Part shown: piece by piece, positions 27,591 to 38,283 of the stretch
How positions within the stretch are numbered: position 1 is the first letter of the stretch
Layout: every line of letters starts with the position of its first letter
DNA from: Neptunomonas antarctica
GTDB taxonomy: Bacteria > Pseudomonadota > Gammaproteobacteria > Pseudomonadales > Balneatricaceae
Direction: 5' to 3'
DNA: 64,000 bases
Assembly: GCF_001305295.1 (NCBI RefSeq)
Contig: NZ_LJSI01000027.1
Span: 119,669-183,668 of the forward strand
Position numbers and translations under genes: made by a program
The notes under the pieces: model-generated
What the model was told of the DNA's origin: nothing
Database searches by the model: none
The model's input: only the letters and a program-made list of their open reading frames with translations

Positions 27591-28886
27591 ATGAGTTACA
27601 TCATTGATCGCCGTCTCAATAGCAAGAAAAAAAGTGCTGTCAATCGACAGCGCTTCTTGCGCCGCTATAAAAAACAGATAAAGCAGGCCGTTGAGGAATC
27701 GATCAAAAAGCGCTCTATTCAGGATATGAATCGTGGCGGTCAGATAACTATAGCCAGACAAGGTACGTCTGAACCGGTATTTCATCACGGCAAAGGCGGT
27801 CAACAAACCCCGGTATATCCAGGTAATAAAGAATTTGATACCGGCGATGAATTCCAGCGCCCACAAGGAGGCGGTGGTGGCGGTGGTGGCGGTGCAGGAC
27901 AAGGCCAGGCCAGTAACCAGGGTGAAGGTGAGGATGATTTTTCCTTCTCCATTAATCAGGAAGAGTTTCTTGATTTCATGTTTGACGGTTTGGAACTCCC
28001 TTATCTGGTAAAAAAACAGCTCATGGATGCCACCCTGTTTGAAACACATCGTGCCGGTTTTACGCAGGCGGGATCACCGGACAAACTCAATATTGTCCGC
28101 TCACTGCGCGCCGCTCATGCAAGACGCATTGCTCTCTCAGGCAGCCATCGGAATGAAATCAGAGAACTCAAAAAGCAACTGTGGAGCCTGGAAAATGAGC
28201 CGGTAACGCTTGAACGGAATCAGCAAATGCATACGCTGCGTGAACAAATAGGTGTTTTAGAAAAGAACAAAAAAAAGCTGCCTTTTATCGACGATTTTGA
28301 CCTGAGATATAACAATATTGTTAAAACACCTATGCCATCAAGTAAAGCTGTGATGTTTTGCATCATGGATGTTTCTGGCTCTATGACTCAGTCAATAAAA
28401 GAGATTGCGAAACGTTTCTTTATCCTTTTATATCTGTTTTTAAATCGCAACTACAAGCAAATTGAAGTCGTCTTTGTGCGTCACCATACGCATGCCAAAG
28501 AAGTCGATGAAGAAGAGTTTTTCTACTCACGTGAAACCGGGGGGACGATTGTCTCCAGTGCTTTGGAACTGACGGCTGAAATTTTACAGGAGCGCTATCC
28601 TCGTCATGAATGGAATATCTACATTGCACAAGCATCGGATGGTGATAACTGGGAAGGCGACTCGCACAGGTGCTCTGAACTGCTGAACGAGAAAATTCTG
28701 CCACTGGTACAGTATTTCGCCTACGTTGAAATTACCAATGGCCCCCATCAAAATTTATGGCACGAGTACCAGCAGATACACGATAACCACCCTGAACAAT
28801 TTGCGATGCAGCCTATAGAAGATATGGCCGATATCTTTCCCGTGTTCCGTCGCCTGTTTGAACGAAAAACGAAGGGGGAAGCATGA
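27591..28886 (+). CDS. yeaH: YeaH/YhbH family VWA protein (DUF444)
   Basis: Partner of PrkA. The N-terminus [20 protein letters not shown] is nearly that of E. coli YeaH. A Gly-rich stretch (eight Gly in a row, about residues 94-101, with a GGTGGC-type repeat in the DNA) links to the C-terminal VWA domain whose MIDAS is DVSGSM. The start ATG 27591 follows AAGGAG. Length 431. Overlaps the SpoVR gene by 4 bases. Confidence 0.93.
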   Translation: MSYIIDRRLNSKKKSAVNRQRFLRRYKKQIKQAVEESIKKRSIQDMNRGGQITIARQGTSEPVFHHGKGGQQTPVYPGNKEFDTGDEFQRPQGGGGGGGGGAGQGQASNQGEGEDDFSFSINQEEFLDFMFDGLELPYLVKKQLMDATLFETHRAGFTQAGSPDKLNIVRSLRAAHARRIALSGSHRNEIRELKKQLWSLENEPVTLERNQQMHTLREQIGVLEKNKKKLPFIDDFDLRYNNIVKTPMPSSKAVMFCIMDVSGSMTQSIKEIAKRFFILLYLFLNRNYKQIEVVFVRHHTHAKEVDEEEFFYSRETGGTIVSSALELTAEILQERYPRHEWNIYIAQASDGDNWEGDSHRCSELLNEKILPLVQYFAYVEITNGPHQNLWHEYQQIHDNHPEQFAMQPIEDMADIFPVFRRLFERKTKGEA

Positions 28887-30400
28887 AAAAAAAACAGCCT
28901 ATCTCAACCGGTGCCGAATGGACCTTCGAACTCATTGAAAAATATGATCATGAGATTGGCCGTATCGCCGCAGATTTTGGACTGGACACCTATCCCAATC
29001 AGATTGAGGTAATCACCTCTGAGCAGATGATGGATGCCTATGCATCGGTGGGAATGCCCCTGAACTACCATCACTGGTCTTACGGAAAACAGTTTGTTGA
29101 AACTGAAAACCGTTATAAACGAGGCCAGATGGGATTGGCCTACGAAATTGTTATCAACTCCAATCCTTGTATCGCCTACCTGATGGAAGAAAATACAATG
29201 ACAACGCAGGCGCTGGTGATTGCACATGCTTGCTACGGCCATAATTCCTTTTTTAAAGGAAATTATCTATTCCAAACCTGGACCGATGCCTCTGCTATTG
29301 TAGATTATCTCGTTTTTGCTAAACGCTACATCGCACAATGTGAAGAACGTCACGGTATTGATGAAGTAGAAAGCATACTGGATGCTTGCCATGCCCTTAT
29401 GAATTATGGTGTGAATAGATATTTACGCCCAAAACCACTGACAGCCGATGAGGAAAAGGAAAGGCTCGACGCCAGGGAAGAATACAACCAACGTCATATC
29501 AACCGATTATGGAATACTATTCCCAAAAAAGAAGATGAAGACGACACCCATAAGCTCCCCAGCTACCCTTTGGAGCCAGAAGAAAATATTCTCTATTTTA
29601 TTGAAAAAAACGCACCGCTACTCGAACCATGGCAGCGTGAAATTGTGCGGATCGTCCGAAAAATCGCTCAATATTTTTACCCACAACGCCAGACTCAGGT
29701 AATGAACGAGGGCTGGGCTTGTTTTTGGCACTACACATTACTGCATCAGCTTTATGATGAAGGCTTAGTCAATGATGGTTTTATGATGGAGTTTTTACAC
29801 TCACATACCAGCGTGGTCTATCAACCGCCGTTTGACAGTGACCATTTTTCGGGGATCAATCCTTACACGCTCGGGTACAATATGATGCAGGATATCCGGC
29901 GTATCTGTGAAAACCCTACACCCGAAGATCGTGAATGGTTTCCAGACATCGCAGGTAGTGACTGGCAAACAACATTAGATCACGCTATGCGTAACTATAA
30001 AGATGAAAGCTTTATACTGCAGTTCCTTTCGCCGCATCTGATCAGAGAGCTTAAATTATTCTCGATTATAGATGACTCGGAAAAAACAACTCTTCGAGTC
30101 TCTGCCATTCATAATGAGCCGGGATACCGCAAGATTCGTGAAGATTTATCCGCACAATATAATTTGGGTAACCGGGAACCTAATATTCAGGTTTATAATG
30201 TTGATGTGCGTGGCAACCGCTCATTAACACTAAGACATTTCATGCATAATAACCAACCACTCGCCGCAGACACGGACGAAGTACTAAAACATATCCACCA
30301 TCTCTGGGGATTTGACGTTCACCTGGAATCAGTCACACCAAAAAATATCGTCATGGCCGGCTATCACTATCCACCTAAAGAGAAACTTGAGCTCTACTGA
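28883..30400 (+). CDS. ycgB: SpoVR family protein (YcgB)
   Basis: 505-residue cytoplasmic protein of the SpoVR family. Family hallmarks include [29 protein letters not shown] and [12 protein letters not shown]. Such metal-ligand-like His and Glu residues suggest a metalloprotein, but no activity is established. Its gene is translationally coupled to yeaH; the PrkA-YeaH-SpoVR trio is widely conserved in gammaproteobacteria and co-regulated on stress. Confidence 0.92.
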   Translation: MKKKQPISTGAEWTFELIEKYDHEIGRIAADFGLDTYPNQIEVITSEQMMDAYASVGMPLNYHHWSYGKQFVETENRYKRGQMGLAYEIVINSNPCIAYLMEENTMTTQALVIAHACYGHNSFFKGNYLFQTWTDASAIVDYLVFAKRYIAQCEERHGIDEVESILDACHALMNYGVNRYLRPKPLTADEEKERLDAREEYNQRHINRLWNTIPKKEDEDDTHKLPSYPLEPEENILYFIEKNAPLLEPWQREIVRIVRKIAQYFYPQRQTQVMNEGWACFWHYTLLHQLYDEGLVNDGFMMEFLHSHTSVVYQPPFDSDHFSGINPYTLGYNMMQDIRRICENPTPEDREWFPDIAGSDWQTTLDHAMRNYKDESFILQFLSPHLIRELKLFSIIDDSEKTTLRVSAIHNEPGYRKIREDLSAQYNLGNREPNIQVYNVDVRGNRSLTLRHFMHNNQPLAADTDEVLKHIHHLWGFDVHLESVTPKNIVMAGYHYPPKEKLELY

Positions 30401-30448
30401 ACGACCTCGTTATACTTCAACCCAACTTATACAAAACAGAGAATAAAA

Positions 30449-30814
30449 ATGGACTGCCTTTTTTGCAAAATAATTGCTAAAGATATACCCGCTCAGGTTA
30501 TTTATGAAGATGAACATGTCATTGCATTTAATGATATTAATCCACAAGCTCCACTACACTTTCTGGTTATCCCTAAAAAACATATCAGCACACTCAATGA
30601 CATCACAGAAGAAGATCGGGAACTGCTCGGCCATATGATAATGACAGCAGGTAAAATTGCTTTAAATCAGGGTGTTGCAGAAGATGGTTACCGGACGGTG
30701 TTTAACTGCAATAGCCACGGAGGACAAACGGTTTATCATATTCACCTTCATGTTTTAGCGGGAAAAGCGATGGGCTGGCCTCCTTATCAAGCCACATTAA
30801 AGCAACCTCTGTAA
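30449..30814 (+). CDS. hinT: HIT-family purine nucleoside phosphoramidase
   Basis: 121-residue HIT protein that hydrolyses AMP-lysine and similar phosphoramidates. The His triad is in YHIHLHVL, and CLFCKIIAKDIPA is the typical N-terminus. It lies 48 bp after spoVR and is closed by a strong terminator. Confidence 0.95.
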   Translation: MDCLFCKIIAKDIPAQVIYEDEHVIAFNDINPQAPLHFLVIPKKHISTLNDITEEDRELLGHMIMTAGKIALNQGVAEDGYRTVFNCNSHGGQTVYHIHLHVLAGKAMGWPPYQATLKQPL

Positions 30815-30860
30815 GTCTGGTTCATATAAATATATGAACAAAAAATCCATGGCGATTGAA

Positions 30861-30882
30861 AACCCGCTTCGGCGGGTTTTTT
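30861..30882. terminator. Terminator between hinT and argO
   Basis: AACCCGC-TTCG-GCGGGTT followed by T4. Lies between the convergent genes and is preceded on the other side by A-rich sequence, so it is partly bidirectional. Confidence 0.9.
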
Positions 30883-30894
30883 CATGTTACGCCT

Positions 30895-31503
30895 TTAATT
30901 AATCAATGCCATAAACAACCAGGCAGCAATAGTCCACATCATTAACGCGACCAGCGCTTCTACCCACCGCCACACATGCGGTTTTCCCAGCCAAGGCGAC
31001 AGCCATTTTGCTAAGAGCGTTAATACAACAAACCAGCTCAGTGAAGCCAAAATAGCCCCTATCCAGAAGCTATTCTTTTCGTTTCCCGTAAATTGATTAC
31101 CAATACTGCCCAATAAAACCACCGTGTCCAGATACACATGCGGATTCAAGCAACTCACCACCAGCGCCGTTATTAGCGCTGATTTCAAATCCCCTTTTGC
31201 CTGACTGGTTGACAGACCGGGCGTACATAAAAATGCCCTGAATGCCTTATACCCATAAGCACATAAGAAAATAAAACCGCCTAACTGAAACAAATCAAGC
31301 GCCACTGGCCATTGCTGAATAACAACGCCTGCGCCTAACATGCCCAAACTAATAAAAAGCATATCACTCAGAATACAGATGATGGCGACAGGCCAATGAT
31401 GCTGGCGCCTAACTCCCTGAGCCAGTACGAAAGCATTTTGTGCACCGATAGCCATAATCAACGCAGCGGCAGCCAAAAACCCTTTAGCCATATAAATTAA
31501 CAT
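30895..31503 (-). CDS. argO: LysE/ArgO-type amino acid exporter
   Basis: Inner-membrane exporter of basic amino acids, probably arginine. About six hydrophobic segments in 202 residues. The family signature IGAQNAFVLAQG and the NPHVYLDTVVLLG segment (LysE motif NP...DT) are present. A divergent gene at 31595 encodes an ArgP-like regulator, the same arrangement as E. coli argO/argP. MLIYMAKGF allows a start at 31503 or at the second Met (31491). Confidence 0.88.
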   Translation of the reverse strand: MLIYMAKGFLAAAALIMAIGAQNAFVLAQGVRRQHHWPVAIICILSDMLFISLGMLGAGVVIQQWPVALDLFQLGGFIFLCAYGYKAFRAFLCTPGLSTSQAKGDLKSALITALVVSCLNPHVYLDTVVLLGSIGNQFTGNEKNSFWIGAILASLSWFVVLTLLAKWLSPWLGKPHVWRWVEALVALMMWTIAAWLFMALIN

Positions 31504-31594
31504 CTTATTTTCCCGAAAAATCGCTGGTTGATATGATGAGTCAGGAATATAATTAAGTATAACTAATGATTTTAATATTTGATTAGAATTTCTT

Positions 31595-32515
31595 ATGATT
31601 GATTATAAACAACTCAAAGCCCTATCTACTGTTCTTGACGAACAGAACTTCGAACGCGCGGCTCAACGACTGCATGTGACTCAATCCGCCGTTTCTCAAC
31701 GCATTAAACAACTTGAAGAGATGGTCGGGCAAACATTACTCATTCGCTCCAATCCAATAAGCCCAACGCCTGCTGGCCAAACATTACTTAAGCATTTTCG
31801 ACAGATTGAGATGCTACAAAATGAAGTCATATCAGAACTTAATCCTGTATTGAAATCGGGGCATATCAGACTGTCCATTGGCATCAACGCAGACAGTCTG
31901 GCAACCTGGTTTTTACCGGCCATTGATCCGATCTTAAAGCAACATGACGTACTATTGGATCTTAAAGTTGATGATCAGGATCAGACACAGCATCTGCTGC
32001 GTAGTGGGGAAGTTATGGGCTGCATCAGCTCAAGCGCTACTCCGCTGCAAGGTTGCCACTGTATTCCCTTAGGTGTATCTATTTACCGTTGCCTGGCATC
32101 ACCGGGCTACGTAGAACAATATCTACCGCCAGGGTTTGATAAACATAATCTGATGCGGGCACCTATTGTTGAATACAACCATAAAGACGCACTGCAGCAT
32201 CGGTATTTACAACAATTCTTTGACATTTCACCCGGTGATTACCCTTCACATCGCGTCCCCTCCTCTGAAGCGTTTGTCGACTTTATCATCAAAGGGTTTG
32301 CTGCCGGAATGGTTCCTGACCAGCAAGGTTCCAGTCTCATTAAATCAGGTCAAGTTATTGATATAAAACCAGGTTATTATTTATCGGTGCCTCTTTACTG
32401 GCATGTATGGAATCTAAAAACGCCGTTAGCTAATGACTTAACCCACGCACTTATTAAACAAAGTAAAATTGACCTGGCGCCTTTTTCAAAACACTCAGAA
32501 CTAACCACGCCATAA
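31595..32515 (+). CDS. argP: LysR-type regulator ArgP (IciA)
   Basis: LysR-family activator. The N-terminal winged helix (about 4-63) has FERAAQRLHVTQSAVSQRI. It is a likely activator of the divergent argO in response to arginine and lysine, as in E. coli. Length 306 compares with 297 in E. coli. The 91-bp intergenic region to argO should contain the LysR box; its AT-rich sequence has no clear palindrome that I could fix with certainty. Confidence 0.88.
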   Translation: MIDYKQLKALSTVLDEQNFERAAQRLHVTQSAVSQRIKQLEEMVGQTLLIRSNPISPTPAGQTLLKHFRQIEMLQNEVISELNPVLKSGHIRLSIGINADSLATWFLPAIDPILKQHDVLLDLKVDDQDQTQHLLRSGEVMGCISSSATPLQGCHCIPLGVSIYRCLASPGYVEQYLPPGFDKHNLMRAPIVEYNHKDALQHRYLQQFFDISPGDYPSHRVPSSEAFVDFIIKGFAAGMVPDQQGSSLIKSGQVIDIKPGYYLSVPLYWHVWNLKTPLANDLTHALIKQSKIDLAPFSKHSELTTP

Positions 32516-32670
32516 TAATTATGAGACTTAATGATATAGGTCACCAAAACGCATTGTTGCACTGCGTCATAATCATGACATTGTATTAAACTATGTTGTA
32601 TTAGACTACATTCAGATTATTTACGAATACCCAGATATGCGGGTAATACTCACGTTAAGGTATATTGATT

Positions 32671-33606
32671 ATGATTCTTAAAGAGACGCCTCCTATACAC
32701 AACCAGCTTGAGTTCTTTATTGAACAAGCCGTTAAAGCACGTCCTATTATTACGGCTGTTGTGCACCCGGTAGATCACAATGGTTTGATGGGAGCGATTG
32801 AAGCTGCGCAACATAACCTCATTGTGCCCATTCTAATTGGCCCTAAAGCCAAAATTTTGGCGGCGGCAGAAAAAGATAATCTGGATGTATCAGGTTATGA
32901 AATTATCGATGTTGAACATAGTCATGCCGCCGCGGAGAAAGCCTGTGAGCTGGTTAAACAAGGTAAAGTGGAAGCCATCATGAAGGGCGACTTAGGCAGT
33001 TCAGAACTTATCAGTGCTGTTCTCCATAAAACAGCCGGGATTCGAACCGAACGTCGTCTCAGTCATGTATTCGTCTTTGATATACCTAATTACCACAAGC
33101 CATTAGTCATTACAGATGCCGCCATTAATGTCGTGCCGGATTTGATGACTAAGCGTGATATCGTCCAAAACGCCATTGATTTTTGTCGTGCTCTCGGTGT
33201 CGAACAACCTAAAGTGGCTATTCTGGCGGCCGTAGAAAAAGTAAAAGCGTCTATGCCAAGCACCATCGATGCAGCATGCCTATGCAAAATGGCGGATCGT
33301 GGACAAATTACTCACGGTTTGCTGGATGGCCCCTTAGCTTTCGATAACGCTATCTCCCTGCAAGCAGCTATCGATAAACATATTAATTCTCCCGTCTCTG
33401 GCGACGCGGATATTCTACTGGCTCCTGATCTGGAAGCCGCCAATATGATTGCCAAACAGTTGATCTACCTGGCCGATGCCAAATCTGCAGGTATCGCTAT
33501 GGGCGCTAAAGTACCTATTATCCTGACCAGCCGTGCAGAAACACCGCTCGGTCGTCTTGCCTCCTGTGCGCTGGCATCGCACATAGTCCATCATCCGGTA
33601 TCGTAG
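32671..33606 (+). CDS. Phosphate acetyltransferase/butyryltransferase (short PTA_PTB type)
   Basis: Interconverts acyl-CoA and acyl phosphate. A single PTA_PTB domain of 311 residues, without the N-terminal DRTGG or P-loop domains of E. coli Pta. The ATG 32671 is preferred to TTG 32665. EAIMKGDLGSSELISAVL, VFDIPNYHKPLVITDAA and GPLAFDNAISL are family blocks. Substrate (acetyl, propionyl or butyryl) cannot be told. It lies 8 bp before ackA. Confidence 0.85.
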   Translation: MILKETPPIHNQLEFFIEQAVKARPIITAVVHPVDHNGLMGAIEAAQHNLIVPILIGPKAKILAAAEKDNLDVSGYEIIDVEHSHAAAEKACELVKQGKVEAIMKGDLGSSELISAVLHKTAGIRTERRLSHVFVFDIPNYHKPLVITDAAINVVPDLMTKRDIVQNAIDFCRALGVEQPKVAILAAVEKVKASMPSTIDAACLCKMADRGQITHGLLDGPLAFDNAISLQAAIDKHINSPVSGDADILLAPDLEAANMIAKQLIYLADAKSAGIAMGAKVPIILTSRAETPLGRLASCALASHIVHHPVS

Positions 33607-33614
33607 AGAACAGT

Positions 33615-34802
33615 ATGCAAACAATTCTGACGATTAATGGTGGATCATCGAGCCTTAAATGTACTCTTTTTAAAACGGCCAGCCATGAAGAAACACCTAT
33701 TTACCAATTCAAATTGGGAAATATTCTGGGAGAGCCCCGCATCACGCTATCGGACAGTAGTGGTAATAAAATAACACCACCGACGATAGACATCTCGCAT
33801 GTTCCAAAAAATGAACGCCATAAGGCAGCGCTGAGGACTGTCTTAAATTGGTTAGAAGAACATGCGCCCCATCTAAGGTTAACCGCTTTTGGCCATCGTG
33901 TTGTCCATGGGGGTGAGCTTTTTACGGCACCCGTACTGATTGATAGTCCGACGATGACAGCACTAGAGGCGTTCATTCCCTTAGCGCCGTTGCACCAACC
34001 TTATAATTTGCTGTTGATTGAAGCCTGTCAGGCACTCAAGCCTGATCTTCCTCAAGTAGCCTGCTTCGATACTACATTTCATGTAGGCCAGCCCGCCGTT
34101 GAGCGTCATTACGCCATCCCCCGAAAATACACGAAGGAAGGTATTCATCGCTACGGTTTTCATGGGCTCTCTTATGAATATATTCAGAAAACACTGAAAC
34201 GACTCTCTACCGAAGCGAGTCTGGCAAAAACGATTGTCTGCCACCTGGGTGCCGGAGCCAGCATGTGCGCGATACATCAAGGTAAGAGCATTGCGTCAAC
34301 AATGGGCTTTACCGCCGTTGACGGGCTACCCATGGGTACCCGATGTGGCAATATTGACCCCGGTGTTCTGCTTTACCTGCAACGCCATCATCATATGGAC
34401 ACAGACGCACTGGAAAAACTGATTTATCAGGAAAGCGGCTGGTTAGGTGTTTCGGGGCTATCGTCAGATATGTTGACGCTGCATCAGGCGCATACGCCTG
34501 AAGCTGAAGAAGCGATCGATATGCTGGCCTACAGAATAGCGTTAGAACTCGGACGGCTTTCTGCAGCAATGGAAGGCTTGGAACAGATAGTTTTTACCGG
34601 TGGGGTAGGTGAAAATGATGCGAACTTGCGACAACGTGTTCTGAAACGCAGTCAGTGGTTGGGAGCTATTATTGATGATGCTGCTAACGAAGCAAGCCTC
34701 TCCGTTATTAATGCTGCCGCTAGTAAAGTGGTCATCCGGGTAATACCGACCAATGAAGAAGCCATGATTGCACACCATGTCACCGAGGTAATTGGAGCCT
34801 AA
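33615..34802 (+). CDS. ackA: Acetate kinase
   Basis: Transfers phosphate between acyl phosphate and ADP. ASKHA-fold enzyme of 395 residues. LTINGGSSSLKC is the phosphate-binding motif, GHRVVHGG holds an active-site Arg region, and FDTTFHVGQP and FTGGVGEND are conserved. With the preceding phosphotransacylase it makes ATP from acyl-CoA. Closed by a terminator. Confidence 0.95.
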   Translation: MQTILTINGGSSSLKCTLFKTASHEETPIYQFKLGNILGEPRITLSDSSGNKITPPTIDISHVPKNERHKAALRTVLNWLEEHAPHLRLTAFGHRVVHGGELFTAPVLIDSPTMTALEAFIPLAPLHQPYNLLLIEACQALKPDLPQVACFDTTFHVGQPAVERHYAIPRKYTKEGIHRYGFHGLSYEYIQKTLKRLSTEASLAKTIVCHLGAGASMCAIHQGKSIASTMGFTAVDGLPMGTRCGNIDPGVLLYLQRHHHMDTDALEKLIYQESGWLGVSGLSSDMLTLHQAHTPEAEEAIDMLAYRIALELGRLSAAMEGLEQIVFTGGVGENDANLRQRVLKRSQWLGAIIDDAANEASLSVINAAASKVVIRVIPTNEEAMIAHHVTEVIGA

Positions 34803-34856
34803 TTTACAAGGGCTCCAATATCAAAAACCTAAGACAAGTGCGCTCTCGTTATAAAG

Positions 34857-34885
34857 CGCCCTGATTTAGCAGTCAGGGCGTTTTT
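34857..34885 (+). terminator. Terminator of ackA
   Basis: Stem CGCCCTGA / TCAGGGCG with a TTTAGCAG loop and T5. The last T overlaps the stop codon of the convergent acetyltransferase gene. Confidence 0.9.
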
Positions 34886-35292
34886 CAATGATCACTTCCC
34901 GCATAAACCCACATGGGCTCTGTGGCTCCTGCCCGCTCAAATCCCAGATGCTTATAGAATTCAACGGCATCACCATCGGCCGTCAGCATCTGTTGATGAA
35001 AACCTCTGTACTTTTGCTGCATGGCTTCCATGAGCTGACGTCCAACCCCCTGTCCCTGAAAGGCAGGGTGCACTAACAGATGAGGATAATAAACCACGAG
35101 GTAACCATCGGAGATAGCATTCCCCAAGCCAACCAACTTGCCGGCAATACGCGCGGTCACAACGCTATCAGAGTTACTCAGCGCTGCCATTAATAAGTCA
35201 GGTTTTGCTGCAGCCGACCACTCATTAGCACGGTATAACGTGACAACTTCATCCAACCCAAGTGTATCTTGAAGATTAATAATCACCGTCAC
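34885..35292 (-). CDS. GNAT-family N-acetyltransferase
   Basis: 135-residue acetyltransferase. The acetyl-CoA binding motif A reads HPAFQGQGVGRQLMEAM, and VEFYKHLGFERAG is the usual C-terminal part. The substrate cannot be inferred. It lies 13 bp after the SGNH hydrolase gene on the same strand. Confidence 0.85.
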   Translation of the reverse strand: MTVIINLQDTLGLDEVVTLYRANEWSAAAKPDLLMAALSNSDSVVTARIAGKLVGLGNAISDGYLVVYYPHLLVHPAFQGQGVGRQLMEAMQQKYRGFHQQMLTADGDAVEFYKHLGFERAGATEPMWVYAGSDH

Positions 35293-35305
35293 TGCTCCCT
35301 ACTCC

Positions 35306-35956
35306 CTATTCCTGAATTTTAACAATGCATTTGATCACGTCTGCCAGCGCCTGCCCCAACAGCTGATGCTGATTTTCATCCAGATGGATTCCATCAACTC
35401 TACTCGCTGTTGTTATATCTGCTGAGTCAAAAAAATAAACCTGTTGCTCTGCGGCTACTTTTTTGTAGGCTTCAGCCAGCCCTATACATTTATGCTCGGC
35501 CCCTTCAAATTTGTCGGCAACCGGACCTGTTGGAGATAGCATTTTTGGTGGCACGACCATTAATATGTCAGGAACAGGCATTCCCGGTTCTATCGGGGCC
35601 TGACGAATAATGGTAATCAATTTTTCCATCCCCTGCCCCGACATCCAGGCATTGTGAGGATGCATCACCTGAAAATCGTTTGTGCCGAGTATCAACACTA
35701 CAAGCGCTAACGGTGAACAAATTTCAATGGCCTGAGCAAGGCCTTCGGAGCCGTCACGACCTGCTTTAAATGGGTCATCCCATACGGTGCGTCTTCCATT
35801 CAGGCAATTCTCAATAACACGAACGGCCTGTCCCTGTGCTAACAGCTGGCTTTCAACCACACCCGATAAACGTTTATTAAACGACAAACGTTTTCGGGTT
35901 CCCGGAATAATACCCCAGGCTAAAGAATCACCGTAAACCAGTATATGCTTCATCAT
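35306..35956 (-). CDS. SGNH/GDSL hydrolase (arylesterase-like)
   Basis: 216-residue cytosolic esterase. Block I HILVYGDSLAWG (Ser nucleophile), block III GTND, and the Asp-His dyad in DGIHLDENQH are present. The overall pattern, with the N-terminal GDSL just after the start, resembles the arylesterase/perhydrolase of Mycobacterium smegmatis (MsAcT group). The start is taken at 35956 (MMKHILVYG), preceded by AAGGA; longer starts have no support. No signal peptide. Confidence 0.82.
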   Translation of the reverse strand: MMKHILVYGDSLAWGIIPGTRKRLSFNKRLSGVVESQLLAQGQAVRVIENCLNGRRTVWDDPFKAGRDGSEGLAQAIEICSPLALVVLILGTNDFQVMHPHNAWMSGQGMEKLITIIRQAPIEPGMPVPDILMVVPPKMLSPTGPVADKFEGAEHKCIGLAEAYKKVAAEQQVYFFDSADITTASRVDGIHLDENQHQLLGQALADVIKCIVKIQE

Positions 35957-35991
35957 GTCATCCTTAACAAAATACATAAGTATAAAATTTA

Positions 35992-36726
35992 CTATAACTT
36001 ACGTTGACGTACCGCTTCAAACAAACACACCCCAGTAGCCACAGAAACATTCAAACTACTAACTTCACCGGCCATTGGGATTTTCACCAAAAAATCACAA
36101 CCTTCACGGGTTAAACGCCGCATACCCTTACCTTCAGCCCCCATCACCAGCGCCATAGGTCCGGTTAAACTGGCTTGAGAAACCAGCTGATCAGCTTCGC
36201 CTGCGGTCCCCGTAATCCAGATACCTCTTTGCTGAAGTTCTTGCAACGTACGGGCAAGATTGGTGACTTGCACATAAGGCATCACTTCTGCTGCACCACA
36301 GGCTACTTTAGACACAGTTGAGTTAAGCGGAGCCGATTTATCTTTGGGCGCGATCACGGCATGAACACCCGCCGCATCAGCAGTACGCAAACAGGCACCA
36401 AGATTATGCGGATCAGTAACGCCATCTAATACTAATAAGAAAGGGGCTTCATCCAACCGATCCAACAACTGATAGAGAAAGCGTTCATCTTTAGATTCCA
36501 TAGGCGTACAGACGGCGATGACTCCCTGATGGACGCCTCCCTGTGCCATTTCATCCATTTTTTGTCTGGGGATCCGCTCAACGCGAACATCGCCAAGCGC
36601 TTCCAGTAATTCGTTCAACCTATCATCTTCACGCCCTTTAAGCAGAATCACCCGCTGTACACGCTCGGCATCATATTTCAGGGTGGTCTTAACGGCATGG
36701 AAGCCAAATACTAATTCAGACTGCAT
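35992..36726 (-). CDS. rlmB: 23S rRNA (guanosine-2-O-)-methyltransferase RlmB
   Basis: SPOUT methyltransferase (TrmH family) for Gm2251 of 23S rRNA. The knotted C-terminal domain contains [32 protein letters not shown] and [15 protein letters not shown]. The start is placed at 36726 ([11 protein letters not shown]), preceded by AGGAAAG at 4 nt; the 36738 ATG has no ribosome-binding site. Length 244. The start overlaps by 11 nt the hemH relic that precedes it. Confidence 0.93.
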   Translation of the reverse strand: MQSELVFGFHAVKTTLKYDAERVQRVILLKGREDDRLNELLEALGDVRVERIPRQKMDEMAQGGVHQGVIAVCTPMESKDERFLYQLLDRLDEAPFLLVLDGVTDPHNLGACLRTADAAGVHAVIAPKDKSAPLNSTVSKVACGAAEVMPYVQVTNLARTLQELQQRGIWITGTAGEADQLVSQASLTGPMALVMGAEGKGMRRLTREGCDFLVKIPMAGEVSSLNVSVATGVCLFEAVRQRKL

Positions 36727-37121
36727 TACTTTCCTCATCTGTTCGATTATCTAACATCAGCCAATCAGCGGCCTGTTCCTGTACTAACACTGCCAACGCT
36801 TCAATAAACGCGGGTGTACTATTCACTGCCGGGATATATCGATAGGCCTCTCCACCGGCTTGATGAAAGACTTCTTTGTTGTCTTCTGCGATCTCTTCCA
36901 GCGTTTCCAGACAATCTACCGTAAAAGCATGGCAGACAAGGTCAATGACTTTAATCTGTTGCTGTGCAAGGTGACAGAAACTCTCTCAGATAACGCTTTT
37001 CTGCTTTTGGTTCTGACTTATCAGGGGAACCTAAATTGATAGGTATAATTGCAGTTTTAATAGAGTCAGGCCCATGCGTGTATCGATTAGCAAGAAAACG
37101 CCTATTATCCCGAAGAAGTAT
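36716..37121 (-). pseudogene. hemH: Ferrochelatase remnant with an internal deletion
   Basis: Two fragments of ferrochelatase read leftward. The first (37121 to about 36974) gives a THGPDS leader, the core start TAIIPINLGSPD and KRYLREFLS, which match the canonical N-terminus. The second (about 36974 to TGA at 36716-36718), in a different frame, gives QIKVIDLVCHAF, DCLETLEEI and HQAGGEAYRYIPAVN, the family's C-terminus. The 200-odd central residues, including the catalytic His and Glu, are gone. In the N-terminal frame TGA at 37122-37124 is upstream and no start codon is seen. It lies in its usual place after adk. Confidence 0.85.
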
Positions 37122-37174
37122 TCAAAAACCCAGTATTGCTTTGGATGATCGGCTTCTGATGATCTCTACAAAGC

Positions 37175-37203
37175 AAAAAAGCCGCTTAAGGCGGCTTTTT
37201 TTC
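37175..37203. terminator. Terminator after adk
   Basis: AAAAAAGCCGC-TTAAG-GCGGCTTTTTTT. Symmetrical, bidirectional. Read on the minus strand it ends the adk transcript before the hemH remnant, further isolating that remnant. Confidence 0.9.
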
Positions 37204-37275
37204 GTTTGAACGAGTGTTTGAATGCTGTTTGACTACTACCTGATCTTGTTGAGCCTTTTTATGAAACGCTTCAGA

Positions 37276-37938
<663 letters not shown>

Positions 37939-38032
37939 TTACTCTAACTTTAATAAATTGAATTCGTTTGCTGTGCCCGGTGCACTATCATAAACAGCTA
38001 ACTACCATAAACGACTAACACTCATTATATGG

Positions 38033-38282
38033 CTAGTGGTCTGTCGGACTTAACGCTGATCTTTACGTTAAAAATTCATTTCAACGCAGATATGCACGAT
38101 GATGGATAAGAACCATACTGGCGCACGCTAATGCCGACAATTCGACATTAGCACTAGCTTTTTGCTGAAAACACCCCAAAAAGGCTCATTTGCCTGGATT
38201 TTTCGGCAAAAAACTACGTTTTTTATTAACCGAATCAGCGAGATTAAGCCAAAGCGGCCTCTGGCTCAACCCCGACATAAGA
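38033..38282. mobile_element. Possible insertion-sequence remnant between adk and ppc
   Basis: The left boundary CTAGTGGTCTGTCGGACTTAACGCTGATC matches the facing ends near 9388. A 10-bp imperfect inverted repeat (GCTAATGCCG/CGACATTAGC, 38127-38152) lies inside. On the minus strand, 38165-38282 can be read as about 32 residues ending in a stop (QRPLWLNLADS, KKRSFLPKNPGK), which could be the C-terminal tail of a transposase, but I cannot assign a family. The sequence stops 1 bp before the ppc stop codon. There is no intact transposase or second end. Confidence 0.4.
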
Positions 38283-38283
38283 T

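Noticed and set aside
27871..27900. GGTGGC-type tandem repeat in yeaH as a phase-variable tract
   Set aside because: It is in frame, encodes a flexible Gly linker, and unit changes of six bases would not shift the frame.
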